From the NCBI RefSeq assembly GCF_903969135.1, contig NZ_LR824569.1, positions 2,556,001 to 2,620,000 of the forward strand: a stretch of DNA of 64,000 nucleotides, written 5' to 3'. The notes under the pieces are model-generated. The model made no database searches. It had not been told where the DNA came from and saw only the letters and a list, made by a program, of their open reading frames with translations. Source of the DNA: Chryseobacterium sp. JV274 (GTDB taxonomy: Bacteria; Bacteroidota; Bacteroidia; Flavobacteriales; Weeksellaceae). The position numbers were made by a program, and so were the translations under genes. Shown one piece after another: positions 1 through 8,016 of the stretch; within the stretch, counting starts at the first letter, position 1, and every line of letters begins with the position of its first letter.

Positions 1-1365
1 GCCGCAGCATTGATCACCAATACTACAGCTTATCCTGCACCTAATGGAACAATCATATATGCTGTTGTAAAGAACAATATTGGATGTAAAAGTATCGCGC
101 AGATCACATTGTCTCTTTACAATAAAGCGATTGTCCTGGACAACTACAATGGTATTTTCTGTGATGATAACCTGGACGGAACTGTTACTCTCATCCTTTC
201 CAATGTCACTCCTATTGTACTTAATAATCCTAATTATTTTACCAATGTAAGATATTATGCAAATCTGGCGGATGCTAACGCAGGAAACAATAATACTCTT
301 CCTAACAGCTGGAGTTATACCGCAACAACTACCATTTACATCAGAGTAGATTCTCCGGATGGCTGTGCTTCTGTGATCAAGCCTTTACAGTTCAGTATCG
401 GAGCTAAAGTAACATTAATTACCAAAACTGTTACGGAAAGTGTTTGTGATGATGACCTGGATGGAATAAAAAGTGTGAACTTGGCTCAGTTTATCCCCCA
501 GTTTACTTTAGATCCCAATGTTACTTTCACTTTTCATGCAACCTTGGCGGATGCTCAGAATAATGTGAACATCGTTTCATCACCTGTTAATATTACAAAT
601 TCACAAATCTATTATATCCGTTTTGAAAAAAATGGGGTTTGTCCGGAAGTAGGGACTCTTAAAATCAACATTAAAATTCCTAAAAAGTCGGATGTATTAC
701 AAGATAAAGCCATTTGTCCGAAAACCACTACCACACTGGATGCAGGACCTGGCTTTGAAAGATACTTGTGGAGCACGGGAGCTACTACCCCTTCCATCAC
801 CAATGTTGCCCCTGGAAGTTATTGGGTAGAGCTTACCTTCAATGGCTGTGTTTACAAACAATATGTGAATGTTACAGAATTGCCGCTTCCTATGATTACG
901 TCTATTGAAATTGATGGTACAACGGTAAAAGTCGGAGTAAGTGGTGGTATCCCGCCTTATGAATATTCTTTGGATGGTGTGGTATGGCAGAGTTCCAATG
1001 TATTCTACAATGTACCAAGAGGAGCGCACAATGTATTTGTAAGAGACTCTAAAATGTGTGAAGAAGTAAAGAAACCATTTGCCATTATTAACCTGATCAA
1101 CACAATTACTCCGAATGGAGATGGTTATAACGAAGGAATAGACTATTCTGCTTTAATGGCCAATGATAATCTTGTATTCAGGATCTTTGACCGGTACGGT
1201 GCGGAAGTCTTCAGAGGAACTCCTGAAAACAGATATACCTGGGACGGAAGAATAGGTGGAAGATATGTCCCTACAGCAACCTATTGGTATTTTATCACCT
1301 GGACAGAGTATGGTTCTTCCCTCACTGTAAAATATTCAAGCTGGCTGCTTGTAAAACATAGGTAA
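1..1365 (+). CDS. T9SS type B sorting domain protein (C-terminal part of a large secreted adhesin-like protein)
   Basis: The reading frame is open from base 1, so the 5' end lies outside the window. The visible 454 residues are a chain of beta-rich modules with recurring C-D-D-(N/D)-L-D-G segments (for example VCDDDLDGIKSVNL). A T/S-G-rich PKD- or SprB-like module follows (LWSTGATTPS, ASGPGSYWVE-like spacing). The last ~90 residues carry TPNGDGYNEG, FDRYGAEVFRG, Y-x-W-D-G and PTATYWYFI, the signature of the gliding-motility-associated (CHU_C, type B) T9SS sorting domain. The protein is therefore expected to cross the outer membrane through the Por secretion system and to stay on the surface or be released. 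The repeated modules suggest adhesion, which is inference. A strong hairpin terminator follows directly. Confidence 0.9.
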   Translation, partial: AAALITNTTAYPAPNGTIIYAVVKNNIGCKSIAQITLSLYNKAIVLDNYNGIFCDDNLDGTVTLILSNVTPIVLNNPNYFTNVRYYANLADANAGNNNTLPNSWSYTATTTIYIRVDSPDGCASVIKPLQFSIGAKVTLITKTVTESVCDDDLDGIKSVNLAQFIPQFTLDPNVTFTFHATLADAQNNVNIVSSPVNITNSQIYYIRFEKNGVCPEVGTLKINIKIPKKSDVLQDKAICPKTTTTLDAGPGFERYLWSTGATTPSITNVAPGSYWVELTFNGCVYKQYVNVTELPLPMITSIEIDGTTVKVGVSGGIPPYEYSLDGVVWQSSNVFYNVPRGAHNVFVRDSKMCEEVKKPFAIINLINTITPNGDGYNEGIDYSALMANDNLVFRIFDRYGAEVFRGTPENRYTWDGRIGGRYVPTATYWYFITWTEYGSSLTVKYSSWLLVKHR

Positions 1366-1369
1366 AAAA

Positions 1370-1424
1370 GAAGCCGGAAGAAAGAAAGCTGAATTTTCAG
1401 CGGTGCTTTCTTCCGGCTTCTTTA
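1370..1424 (+). terminator. Intrinsic terminator of the T9SS adhesin gene
   Basis: A perfect 15-bp inverted repeat (1370-1384 with 1406-1420, arm GAAGCCGGAAGAAAG) starts 5 bases after the stop codon and is followed by TTT. It is preceded by an A-run, so it could also act on the opposite strand. Confidence 0.85.
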
Positions 1425-1550
1425 CTTATATACACACTTTTTTAAGGCAACTGTAAATTTCTAACAGTCCTTAACAGTTTAATGTTAAAGTTTAATATAA
1501 CTTTAACCACTATTCTTCATCTAACTAGACAAAATTGCTATATTTCTATG

Positions 1551-1558
1551 TAATTTTG
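1551..1558 (+). promoter_or_regulatory. Promoter -7 element (TAATTTTG)
   Basis: This is a perfect match to the Bacteroidota TAnnTTTG element, 8 bases before the start codon at 1567, implying a very short leader. A TTG occurs at 1535-1537, closer than the usual 17-23 bp, so the -33 part is not convincing. Confidence 0.55.
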
Positions 1559-1566
1559 CGCATTAT

Positions 1567-2361
1567 ATGAAGAAACTGTTTACTCTACTGCTATTGGTTT
1601 TTCTGGCAAAAATTAATGCTCAAATATATTCCGGAGAGGTATTTCTGAGAGACAACTCTATTTTATATCTCAATCAGGTATATGTCACTAACCTAAATAC
1701 CCAGAAAACCGTTCTTACGGACTTTAATGGTAATTTTAATATCCCTGCCAATACCGGAGATGTGATCCGGTTTACTTCTATTGTTACGGAAAGAAAAGAT
1801 ATTAAGCTCACGCCTCAATCTATGACACAAAAAAATCTGGTTGAGCTAAAAATTGCGTACTATGAAATTCAGGAAATTGTACTCAGCAGGTTCAAACCTA
1901 CCGGAAACCTTCGGTATGATGTCAATTCTTTAAGAAAAGAAGACAAAGCACATGCTCTTAAGAAAGTAATCGGGCTTCCGGAGCCCAAAGGTGACGGAAC
2001 TCCTCCTGAACTTCCTGTTGCCGGATTGCGAGATGGCGGGCTTACCTTCAGTCTTGAAAGTATCTATGATATTCTTTCCGGTGAGAGAAAGAAAAAACAG
2101 CGTTATCAGGAATACGAAAGAATGAACAGTTCCGTTACACAGATCAAAAACTATCTGGGGAAAGATTATTTCACAAGGTTTAAAATTCCTGAGAATTTAA
2201 TTGATAATTTCCTTCAATTCGTTTATACTTCTGAAAATATTCAGGCTTATGTATTGGCCGGAAATTTTGAAGCCATAAAGATTCCTATTGAAAAATATCT
2301 GCCAATCTATCAGAAGAGACTTAGAAGTTCACATCTTCAGGAAGTTGTAAGCAGTAATTAA
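1567..2361 (+). CDS. Secreted carboxypeptidase-regulatory-like domain protein
   Basis: 264 residues. It starts with a signal peptide (MKKLFTLLLLVFLAKINAQ, cleavage after A18 likely). A small beta-sandwich follows, of the type placed at the N-terminus of many Bacteroidota surface proteins: G-x-V-x-L-R-D, VTNLNTQKTVLTDFNGNFNI and a DVIRF strand (about residues 22-95). The rest is charged and helical (GERKKKQRYQEYERMN) with no catalytic motif that I recognise. This arrangement is common in periplasmic or outer-membrane-associated proteins of Flavobacteriia of unknown role. It stands alone between two terminators. The start is supported by the promoter at 1551. Confidence 0.75.
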   Translation: MKKLFTLLLLVFLAKINAQIYSGEVFLRDNSILYLNQVYVTNLNTQKTVLTDFNGNFNIPANTGDVIRFTSIVTERKDIKLTPQSMTQKNLVELKIAYYEIQEIVLSRFKPTGNLRYDVNSLRKEDKAHALKKVIGLPEPKGDGTPPELPVAGLRDGGLTFSLESIYDILSGERKKKQRYQEYERMNSSVTQIKNYLGKDYFTRFKIPENLIDNFLQFVYTSENIQAYVLAGNFEAIKIPIEKYLPIYQKRLRSSHLQEVVSSN

Positions 2362-2383
2362 AGAAATAATTCCAATATATATA

Positions 2384-2418
2384 AATAATCCATGTCTTTC
2401 ACATGGATTATTTTTTTT
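2384..2418 (+). terminator. Intrinsic terminator
   Basis: A 12-bp perfect stem (AATAATCCATGT with ACATGGATTATT), 5-base loop and an eight-T run lie 22 bases after the stop of the gene ending at 2361. Confidence 0.9.
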
Positions 2419-2645
2419 GAAATAAACAGAAATTCCGTGGTATAACCCTTCCACACTACATCCAATACAGATTATTCAACTTTTATTACATATCATTCTT
2501 CAATATTCAAAAATATGTTTAATTTTATCTCACAAACAGGTGTTTAAAAATAAAAACACTTGTATTTCGTTATCCAAATAAAAACTAACCAACCCAAAAC
2601 GCAAATTAAGAGAGAAGCACCTATTTTTTAACTTAATATTAATTA

Positions 2646-3410
2646 ATGAAACAAGTACTTTTACTTCTTTGCTGTATGTTTTTCTTTACTATGTCTGCTC
2701 AAAAAAAAGGGAAAGACTATAGTAATATTCTGAAAAGTAAGAATATCTATGAAATCAATGCCTTCTTAAGAGATGCCCATCCTGATGATCCGCGGAGATC
2801 TGTTCTGAAACCAAGGGTAATGGATATGATGAAAGAATACATCAAAGATGCACATCCAGCCGATCAGAAAGTAAAAGATATGCAGGAAATGCTTGCCATG
2901 CTAAGGAGAAGACCTTCCACAAAGATCACCTTTGATGAAATGAATGCGATCATCAAGCAGAAGCAAATTGCCAAATACAAGGCCGAATTAGCTGCAAAAC
3001 AGCCTAGCACTGCTTATACTCCGAGCACCGCACAGAATACATTTGTTGTAAATGCTTCAGCCAATACAGCAATTCCCAATGCTGAAGCAGAAGAATTCAA
3101 TATGCTTATGACTGTATCTCCCATAGAGCACAAAAATAAAACGGTAAAAATCCTCAACTCTTTGTTTGATAATGACCCCAATTCTAAAGAATGTATTGTT
3201 CTGATTCAAAATAAATCAGATTGTAATATCATTGTAAGAATGGAAGGTGTAGGTACAACCAAGTACAGACTGGCAGTACCTGCTCAGGGTGAAGGTTCAA
3301 TTGTTATAGAAAAAGGCCAGTATCTTTTCACCAGCCTGGTTTGTGGTGCTCAATATGCTTCACAAAAAACAATTGAAAGACCTATTATGGTGGCTTTAGG
3401 AAGCCAGTAG
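2646..3410 (+). CDS. Secreted protein, first member of a local three-gene family (probably DUF6759)
   Basis: 254 residues with a signal peptide (MKQVLLLLCCMFFFTMSAQ). Residues ~28-60 hold a helical stretch with HPDDPRRSVLKP. The middle is a basic, Q/K-rich linker. The last ~110 residues form a conserved domain: EHKNKTVKILNSLFDND, NKSDCNIIVRMEG, LAVPAQGEGSIVIEKGQY and a closing CGAQYASQK. The same blocks recur in the gene at 4204 and, more divergent, at 4912, so these are local duplicates. I recall a Chryseobacterium-restricted family, DUF6759, that fits, but I could not confirm this. Function is unknown. The C-terminal domain is predicted beta-rich and periplasmic. A 280-base AT-rich region precedes the gene, without a clear TAnnTTTG box. 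Confidence 0.75.
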   Translation: MKQVLLLLCCMFFFTMSAQKKGKDYSNILKSKNIYEINAFLRDAHPDDPRRSVLKPRVMDMMKEYIKDAHPADQKVKDMQEMLAMLRRRPSTKITFDEMNAIIKQKQIAKYKAELAAKQPSTAYTPSTAQNTFVVNASANTAIPNAEAEEFNMLMTVSPIEHKNKTVKILNSLFDNDPNSKECIVLIQNKSDCNIIVRMEGVGTTKYRLAVPAQGEGSIVIEKGQYLFTSLVCGAQYASQKTIERPIMVALGSQ

Positions 3411-3480
3411 CTACAATCATACACGGATTATCTCTCTGTCTTTTACTTTCAAAAGACAGAGATTCTCCATAAATTTTCAC

Positions 3481-3488
3481 TATTTTTG
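3481..3488 (+). promoter_or_regulatory. Promoter -7 element of trmB (TATTTTTG)
   Basis: Perfect TAnnTTTG match 18 bases before the ATG at 3507. Its final TTG is the apparent start of the longest open frame, which shows that the frame's extra residues are not translated. Confidence 0.7.
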
Positions 3489-3506
3489 CACTCATTTTAT
3501 AACTCA

Positions 3507-4184
3507 ATGGGCAAGAATAAATTAGCAAGATTTGCAGAAAACAAAATATTACCAAATGTAATCCAACCTACAAGGGAAGATGCCTTACAAGGTTTTAAAC
3601 TTAAGGGAAAATGGAGAGAAAATTTCTTCAAAAATGACAATCCAATTGTATTGGAATTAGGTTGTGGAAAAGGAGAATATTCTGTAGGACTCGCAAAAAC
3701 ATTTCCTGAAAAAAACTTTATCGGAATTGATATTAAAGGGGCAAGATTCTGGTTTGGAGCTAAAGAAGCGGTAGACAGCAACATGAATAATGTGGCTTTT
3801 CTGAGATCACAGATCGAGCTTGTTGATCATTTTTTTGCTGAAAATGAAGTAGATGAAATCTGGATTACATTCCCGGATCCACAGATCAAATACAGAAGAA
3901 CAAAGCACAGATTGACTCACCCTGATTTCTTAAACCGATACAAAAAGTTTCTGAAGCCTGGCGGTATTATTCATTTAAAAACTGATTCAGAATTTTTACA
4001 TGGATATACACTGGGATATCTGCAGGGGGCTGGCTATGAAATCATTAGTGCCCATCATGATATCTACGGAGCACCAGAATATGACCCTGATACGGAGCAC
4101 CTTAGAGACATTAAAACCTATTATGAAGAACTTTTCTCAGCGAAAGGAAAAACAATTACTTACATTAAATTCCGGATAAGCTGA
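3507..4184 (+). CDS. trmB: tRNA (guanosine(46)-N7)-methyltransferase
   Basis: 225 residues. The enzyme transfers a methyl group from S-adenosylmethionine to N7 of G46 in the variable loop of tRNAs, in the cytoplasm. The SAM-binding loop is VLELGCGKGEYSVGLA (about 52-67), followed by FIGIDIKGARFW, and the family block EIWITFPDPQIK with RRTKHRLTHPDFL. These are the TrmB hallmarks, and the length is usual. The ATG at 3507 is preferred over an in-frame TTG at 3486 because that TTG is part of the promoter box. The gene lies between two members of an unrelated secreted protein family, so its neighbours say nothing about its role. Confidence 0.96.
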   Translation: MGKNKLARFAENKILPNVIQPTREDALQGFKLKGKWRENFFKNDNPIVLELGCGKGEYSVGLAKTFPEKNFIGIDIKGARFWFGAKEAVDSNMNNVAFLRSQIELVDHFFAENEVDEIWITFPDPQIKYRRTKHRLTHPDFLNRYKKFLKPGGIIHLKTDSEFLHGYTLGYLQGAGYEIISAHHDIYGAPEYDPDTEHLRDIKTYYEELFSAKGKTITYIKFRIS

Positions 4185-4203
4185 TGAAGTAAAATAATAA
4201 TTG

Positions 4204-4905
4204 ATGAAAAAAAAACTTTTCCCTGTTTTCTTTTTATTCTTCACATTTTTGTTCCCCAACTCAATATCTGCTCAGAAAAAAGGAGGTAATGACATCCTGA
4301 AAAGCATTGATATTAAAGAAATTGAAGAGTATATTAAGAACACCCATCCTGATGATCCAAAGAAAAGCGTGCTAAAACCTAAGCTTATCGCTTTAAAAAA
4401 CGCAGAATGGACAAAAGGAGCCCGTACAGCCAAGCCGATGGAAGCAAGGCCTATTATCTCCGATATTCCTAAAAGTATCATGAGAAACCCTCATTCAGAT
4501 GATGCTGAGGAGTTTAAAAAGCTCATCGCTGAAACCTCTGCTGAGCACAAAGAAAAAACGGTGAAACTTCTGAATGCAATGTTCAATGAAGATATTACCC
4601 GCAAGGAAGCAATACTCTTATTCAAAAATAATTCAGACTGCAATATTGTACTGAGGATTGAAGGAAAAGATTATTACAATCTTGCCGTTCCCGCTCACGG
4701 AGAAAATTTCATTGTGATCAATAAGGGTTCATATATGCTCAACAGCAATATCTGCGATATGAAATACATCTCCCAGAAAGACATTAAAAAAAGTATATTT
4801 GTAACGATTGATAATCCAAGACTCCCTGACACAGAAGCAAAACCCTCCAAAAAGGAACCTGCCAAAGTAAAGAAGTCTTCGAAAAAAAGAAAAACCAAAA
4901 AGTAA
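4204..4905 (+). CDS. Secreted protein, second member of the local DUF6759-like family
   Basis: 233 residues starting at the ATG at 4204; a TTG codon directly before it is not needed. Signal peptide MKKKLFPVFFLFFTF...SISAQ. It keeps the N-terminal block NTHPDDPKKSVLKP and the C-terminal blocks EHKEKTVKLLNAMFNED, NNSDCNIVLRIEG, LAVPAHGENFIVINKGSY and MKYISQK of the gene at 2646, but has a shorter middle. It ends in a strongly basic tail (SKKEPAKVKKSSKKRKTKK), unusual for a periplasmic protein, which could bind nucleic acid, LPS or peptidoglycan (inference). It starts 19 bases after trmB and 6 bases separate its stop from the next gene, so it is probably cotranscribed with both. Confidence 0.75.
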   Translation: MKKKLFPVFFLFFTFLFPNSISAQKKGGNDILKSIDIKEIEEYIKNTHPDDPKKSVLKPKLIALKNAEWTKGARTAKPMEARPIISDIPKSIMRNPHSDDAEEFKKLIAETSAEHKEKTVKLLNAMFNEDITRKEAILLFKNNSDCNIVLRIEGKDYYNLAVPAHGENFIVINKGSYMLNSNICDMKYISQKDIKKSIFVTIDNPRLPDTEAKPSKKEPAKVKKSSKKRKTKK

Positions 4906-4911
4906 ACTAGT

Positions 4912-5352
4912 ATGAAAAGACTATTAGTTTTTGCCGGGATTTCAATGATCCTTGCCAGCTGTAATGTAAATTATGGCAGTTATCCGGTAAGAACCTCCTA
5001 CCCTTCCTCTACCAGTAATTCAGGTAACGGAGCCAATACGGAAAGAGAATATAACGAACTTATAAAGACCTATAAACCGGAAACAGCAGACGTTCTTAAT
5101 GATCTTCTTAACAATGATGATCCGAAAAATCCCAGAACCTCCATTTCAGTAGAAAACAAATCTCCATGCAACATGGTACTTACGGTAAGCGGAAATAATT
5201 TCTTCAAGAAAATCCCTATCGGCTCTGGAAAAGTAGGATATACAATGGTTCCTAAAAATCAAAACTACAGATTATCCGGACTTATTTGTAACTCGACCTA
5301 TCAGTCTACAAAGTTTGTCACAACCTCATATTCTATAAAGCTTTCAAACTAA
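4912..5352 (+). CDS. Lipoprotein, third and shortest member of the local DUF6759-like family
   Basis: 146 residues. The N-terminus is a lipoprotein signal ending SMILASCN, so Cys18 is likely lipidated. A serine- and asparagine-rich linker follows, then a degenerate copy of the C-terminal domain of the two preceding family members: DVLNDLLNNDDP, VENKSPCNMVLTVSG, IPIGSGKVGYTMV and CNSTYQSTK. The N-terminal HPDDP helix is absent. It follows its paralogue with a 6-base gap, so the two are in one transcript. One secreted and one lipid-anchored version of the same fold suggests partners at the inner or outer membrane, which is inference. The function is unknown. Confidence 0.75.
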   Translation: MKRLLVFAGISMILASCNVNYGSYPVRTSYPSSTSNSGNGANTEREYNELIKTYKPETADVLNDLLNNDDPKNPRTSISVENKSPCNMVLTVSGNNFFKKIPIGSGKVGYTMVPKNQNYRLSGLICNSTYQSTKFVTTSYSIKLSN

Positions 5353-5616
5353 AATATGACCCACAGATTTCTGTGGGTTTTTATTTTTAATGTTCTTTCT
5401 TATTCTAAACCAACTAAAAACGTTAAAGTCGTCTGAACAGACTCATTTCATCGCTTTAAAAGCGATCACAAAATCCCATTATTAAAAGTTTAAACGAAGT
5501 AAAATGAAAAATATCTCATTGTAAATCATACACATAAAAATATTTCCATATATTTAGAAATATAATTGCGGTATCCGAAAAGCATATAGAGTAGGAAAAA
5601 AGCTAAAACTAAAACC

Positions 5617-5805
5617 ATGAAAAATTTAAAAAAAGTCTCAAGAAGTGAGCTAAGAACCATCAAAGGAGGATACAGAAGTTGTATAGACGGCTGTAATATA
5701 GAAATGGGAGAAATGTGCTGCAGCGGCGTATGCAGAATTGGAGTCGTTGTACCAACAACAGATCCTGATTTCCCTGAATTAACGGTATGCCCTAAAAAAC
5801 CTTAG
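5617..5805 (+). CDS. Double-glycine-leader, cysteine-rich bacteriocin-like peptide
   Basis: 62 residues. The N-terminus MKNLKKVSRSELRTIKGG is a classic GG leader: a basic start, L-x-R-x-E-L-x-x-I-x-G-G, and cleavage expected after G18 by a peptidase-containing ABC transporter. The 44-residue core holds six cysteines in the order C-x3-C-x7-CC-x3-C-x18-C, which could form three disulfides or be modified. No transporter, immunity or modification gene lies nearby, so processing must be in trans. Bacteroidota carry many such orphan 'bacteriocin-like' peptides of unproven activity. A near-promoter TATAATTG lies at 5561-5568 and an A-rich leader precedes the ATG. Whether it is an antimicrobial, a signal or something else is open. 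Confidence 0.8.
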   Translation: MKNLKKVSRSELRTIKGGYRSCIDGCNIEMGEMCCSGVCRIGVVVPTTDPDFPELTVCPKKP

Positions 5806-5818
5806 TTATAAACAACAA

Positions 5819-5848
5819 AAAAACGCTGGATCGAAATCCAGCGTTTTT
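5819..5848. terminator. Bidirectional terminator between the GG-leader peptide and rpsB
   Basis: A 13-bp perfect stem (5819-5831 with 5836-5848) closes on a CGAA tetraloop, with a T-run on the plus strand and an A-run on the other side. It lies between convergent genes and can stop both. Confidence 0.92.
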
Positions 5849-5871
5849 CCTATAGTAAAGAAAATCTTTAA

Positions 5872-6633
5872 TTATTCTGCATCGAAGTCAGCATCTTTAT
5901 CAGCAGATACTACTTCTCCTTCTTCTTTAGATTTTTCTTTATCAGCTTTTCTTTGAGACTGACCTTCTTTGATAGATTCTGAAACAATGCTCAAGATCAT
6001 ATCGATAGATTTAGAAGCATCATCGTTTCCTGGGATAACGAAATCAACTTTTCTAGGGTCAGAGTTTGTATCAACAATACCGAAAACTGGAATACCTAAT
6101 TTCTTAGCTTCAGTTACAGCGATGTGTTCTCTCAAGATATCTACAACGAAGATTGCAGAAGGAAGACGAACCATGTCAGAGATAGAACCTAAGTTCTTTT
6201 CTAAGTTAGCTCTTTGTCTGTCAACTTGTAATCTTTCTTTTTTAGATAAAGTTTCGAACGTACCGTCTTTTTTCATTTTGTCGATAGCATTCATCTTCTT
6301 TACAGCCTTTCTGATAGTAACGAAATTCGTTAACATACCTCCTGGCCATCTTTCTGTAATATAAGGCATATTAAGTTCAGAAGCGTGTTTTGCAACAACT
6401 TCTTTCGCTTGCTTCTTAGTAGCTACGAAAAGAACTTTTTTACCTGCAGAAGTTAATTTTTCTAAAGCGCTGCAAGCTTCATCTAATTTAACTGCTGTTT
6501 TATGTAAGTCTACAATGTGAATACCGTTTTTCTCCATAAAAATGTATGGAGCCATATTTGGGTTCCACTTTCTAGTCATGTGACCGAAGTGTACGCCAGC
6601 CTCTAAAAGGTCTTTTACATTTGCTTTTGCCAT
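5872..6633 (-). CDS. rpsB: 30S ribosomal protein S2
   Basis: 253 residues. S2 joins the small subunit late and contacts S1 and the Shine-Dalgarno region. The sequence is full length and typical: LLEAGVHFGHMTRKWNPNM at the N-terminus, RWPGGMLTNFVTI in the middle, PVFGIVDTNSDP near residue 190. It ends in a lysine- and glutamate-rich tail (about 226-253) as in other Bacteroidota. It is the last gene of rplM-rpsI-rpsB and is followed by a terminator. The usual next gene tsf is not here. The 187-base gap to rpsI is long for a ribosomal operon and holds a degenerate intergenic repeat (6747-6790). Confidence 0.98.
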   Translation of the reverse strand: MAKANVKDLLEAGVHFGHMTRKWNPNMAPYIFMEKNGIHIVDLHKTAVKLDEACSALEKLTSAGKKVLFVATKKQAKEVVAKHASELNMPYITERWPGGMLTNFVTIRKAVKKMNAIDKMKKDGTFETLSKKERLQVDRQRANLEKNLGSISDMVRLPSAIFVVDILREHIAVTEAKKLGIPVFGIVDTNSDPRKVDFVIPGNDDASKSIDMILSIVSESIKEGQSQRKADKEKSKEEGEVVSADKDADFDAE

Positions 6634-6746
6634 GTTTTCTGTTTTTGTTAGTTTACTTTCCGTCTTTTAAACAATCAACAACTTCTTTAGATGGGAGAAG
6701 CGTTTGGATGCTAAACGTAACGGGCAATTTTTTTGTTTAGATAAAA

Positions 6747-6790
6747 TAGAACCAAGAACCATGAGCCAAGATCTGAGAGCAAAGTCTTGA
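6747..6790. repeat. Degenerate CCAAGA-type intergenic repeat inside the ribosomal operon
   Basis: Short direct units (AACCAAGAACC, GAGCCAAGATC, then CAAAGTCTTGAATCTTG) sit in the rpsI-rpsB gap. I recall such low-complexity AACCAAGA tracts between genes in Chryseobacterium. Copy number elsewhere cannot be seen here. Confidence 0.35.
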
Positions 6791-6820
6791 ATCTTGTGTA
6801 TGATATCCTGAATCCCGAAA

Positions 6821-7207
6821 TTAACGTTTTGAGAATTGGAATCTCTTTCTTGCTTTTTTCTGACCTGGCTTCTTTCTTTCCACCATTCTTGCGTCTCTTG
6901 TAAGTAAACCAGCTGGTTTCAATGCTAATCTGAATTCAGCGTTGATTTCGCATAAAGCTCTTGAAATACCCAATCTGATAGCCTCTGCCTGACCTGTATT
7001 ACCACCACCGAATACGTTTACGGTAACGTCATACTGGCCAACAGTCTCAGAAAGGATAAACGGTTGGTTCAATTTATAAACCATCACGTCTGTAGAGAAA
7101 TATTCTTTAGCATCTTTACCGTTTACTGTAATAACACCAGAACCTGGTCTTACATAAACTCTTGCTACAGAAGTTTTTCTTCTTCCGATTTTGTGAACTA
7201 TAGACAT
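6821..7207 (-). CDS. rpsI: 30S ribosomal protein S9
   Basis: 128 residues, usual length. S9 binds the 3' domain of 16S rRNA and its C-terminal tail reaches the P-site tRNA. Seen: [58 protein letters not shown] and the terminal FQFSKR, where the final K-R contacts tRNA. The gene follows rplM after 6 bases, the near-universal rplM-rpsI pairing, and shares its promoter. Confidence 0.99.
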   Translation of the reverse strand: MSIVHKIGRRKTSVARVYVRPGSGVITVNGKDAKEYFSTDVMVYKLNQPFILSETVGQYDVTVNVFGGGNTGQAEAIRLGISRALCEINAEFRLALKPAGLLTRDARMVERKKPGQKKARKRFQFSKR

Positions 7208-7213
7208 AATTAA

Positions 7214-7669
7214 TTATTTAAATTCGTTAACATTAATTGTTTTAGGCTGTTGAGCTTCATGTTTGTGCTCAGTTCCTTCATATAAATAAAGGTTCTTAAG
7301 GATAGCAGATCCTAATCTGTTTTTAGGCAACATACCTTTTACAGACTTCTCTAATACCTTTAAAGAATCTTTCTTTTGAAGTTCAGCCGCAGTCATAGAC
7401 TTCTGTCCACCAGGGTATCCTGTATGCCAGATATAAGTCTTATCAGCCCACTTGTTTCCGGAAAGTGTAATTTTCCCAGCATTCAAAACGATAACGTTAT
7501 CACCACAATCTACGTGAGGTGTAAAGTTCGTTTTGTGCTTACCTCTCAAAATCTTTGCAACCGTAGAAGCTAGTCTACCTAACGGCTGTCCTTCAGCGTC
7601 TACCACAACCCATTCTTTATTCGCAGTAGCTTTGTTCGCTGAAACAGTTTTGTAACTTAATGTATTCAC
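7214..7669 (-). CDS. rplM: 50S ribosomal protein L13
   Basis: 151 residues. L13 is an early-assembling large-subunit protein. Family blocks are clear: EWVVVDAEGQPLGRLAS, AKILRGKHKTNFTPHVDCGD, KTYIWHTGYPGGQKS, VKGMLPKNRLG and LYLYEGTEHKHEAQQP. It is the first gene of the rplM-rpsI-rpsB operon and has a well-formed promoter 47-75 bases upstream (7716-7744), with a short leader in which autogenous control could operate. Confidence 0.99.
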   Translation of the reverse strand: MNTLSYKTVSANKATANKEWVVVDAEGQPLGRLASTVAKILRGKHKTNFTPHVDCGDNVIVLNAGKITLSGNKWADKTYIWHTGYPGGQKSMTAAELQKKDSLKVLEKSVKGMLPKNRLGSAILKNLYLYEGTEHKHEAQQPKTINVNEFK

Positions 7670-7715
7670 ACGTTTTAGTTAAAGATTAAACATAATTTAC
7701 CCCTAAAAGGGTGTG

Positions 7716-7744
7716 CAAAGGTACACATTATTTTTGTAACCCAA
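7716..7744 (-). promoter_or_regulatory. Promoter of the rplM-rpsI-rpsB operon
   Basis: On the minus strand TTG (7742-7744) is followed after 18 bp by TACCTTTG (7716-7723), an ideal TTG-N(17-23)-TAnnTTTG Bacteroidota promoter, about 40 bases from the likely transcription start to the rplM ATG. Confidence 0.8.
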
Positions 7745-7986
7745 AAACATATTTTATTTTATCTATATAATCATGGTTACACACCCCTATATCAATAGAT
7801 TTTAACACTATTATAATTTGGCATGCATCTTGTAAAATGTTGTGGCGATGAAAAAAACGCTCAGAAGATTCTAAAAACACAAGTGATACAGCAAAGAGTT
7901 CATTCCCTCAACTCTTTCTTTTATTAAATTTACTTTAAAGATTTCCATAAAAGACATTAATATAATTACAGTTTCGCTGAAATAAT

Positions 7987-7994
7987 TATATTTG
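7987..7994 (+). promoter_or_regulatory. Promoter -7 element (TATATTTG) of the DUF3667 gene
   Basis: Perfect TAnnTTTG match 22 bases before the ATG at 8017. No clear TTG at the expected -33 distance. Confidence 0.6.
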
Positions 7995-8016
7995 TGTCAA
8001 TCATATTTCATAATCC

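Larger units (their letters stand above)
7670..8016. other. Divergent intergenic region between rplM and the DUF3667 gene
   Basis: The 347 bases hold the rplM promoter (minus strand, 7716-7744) and the promoter of the next gene (plus, 7987-7994). Between them lies an isolated plus-strand hairpin: AAAGAGTT (7893-7900) pairs with AACTCTTT (7910-7917) and is followed by a T-rich stretch. An eight-codon frame, MKKTLRRF-stop, lies just before it at 7848-7874. No longer coding frame is present. This may be a small transcript, treated in the findings. Confidence 0.5.
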
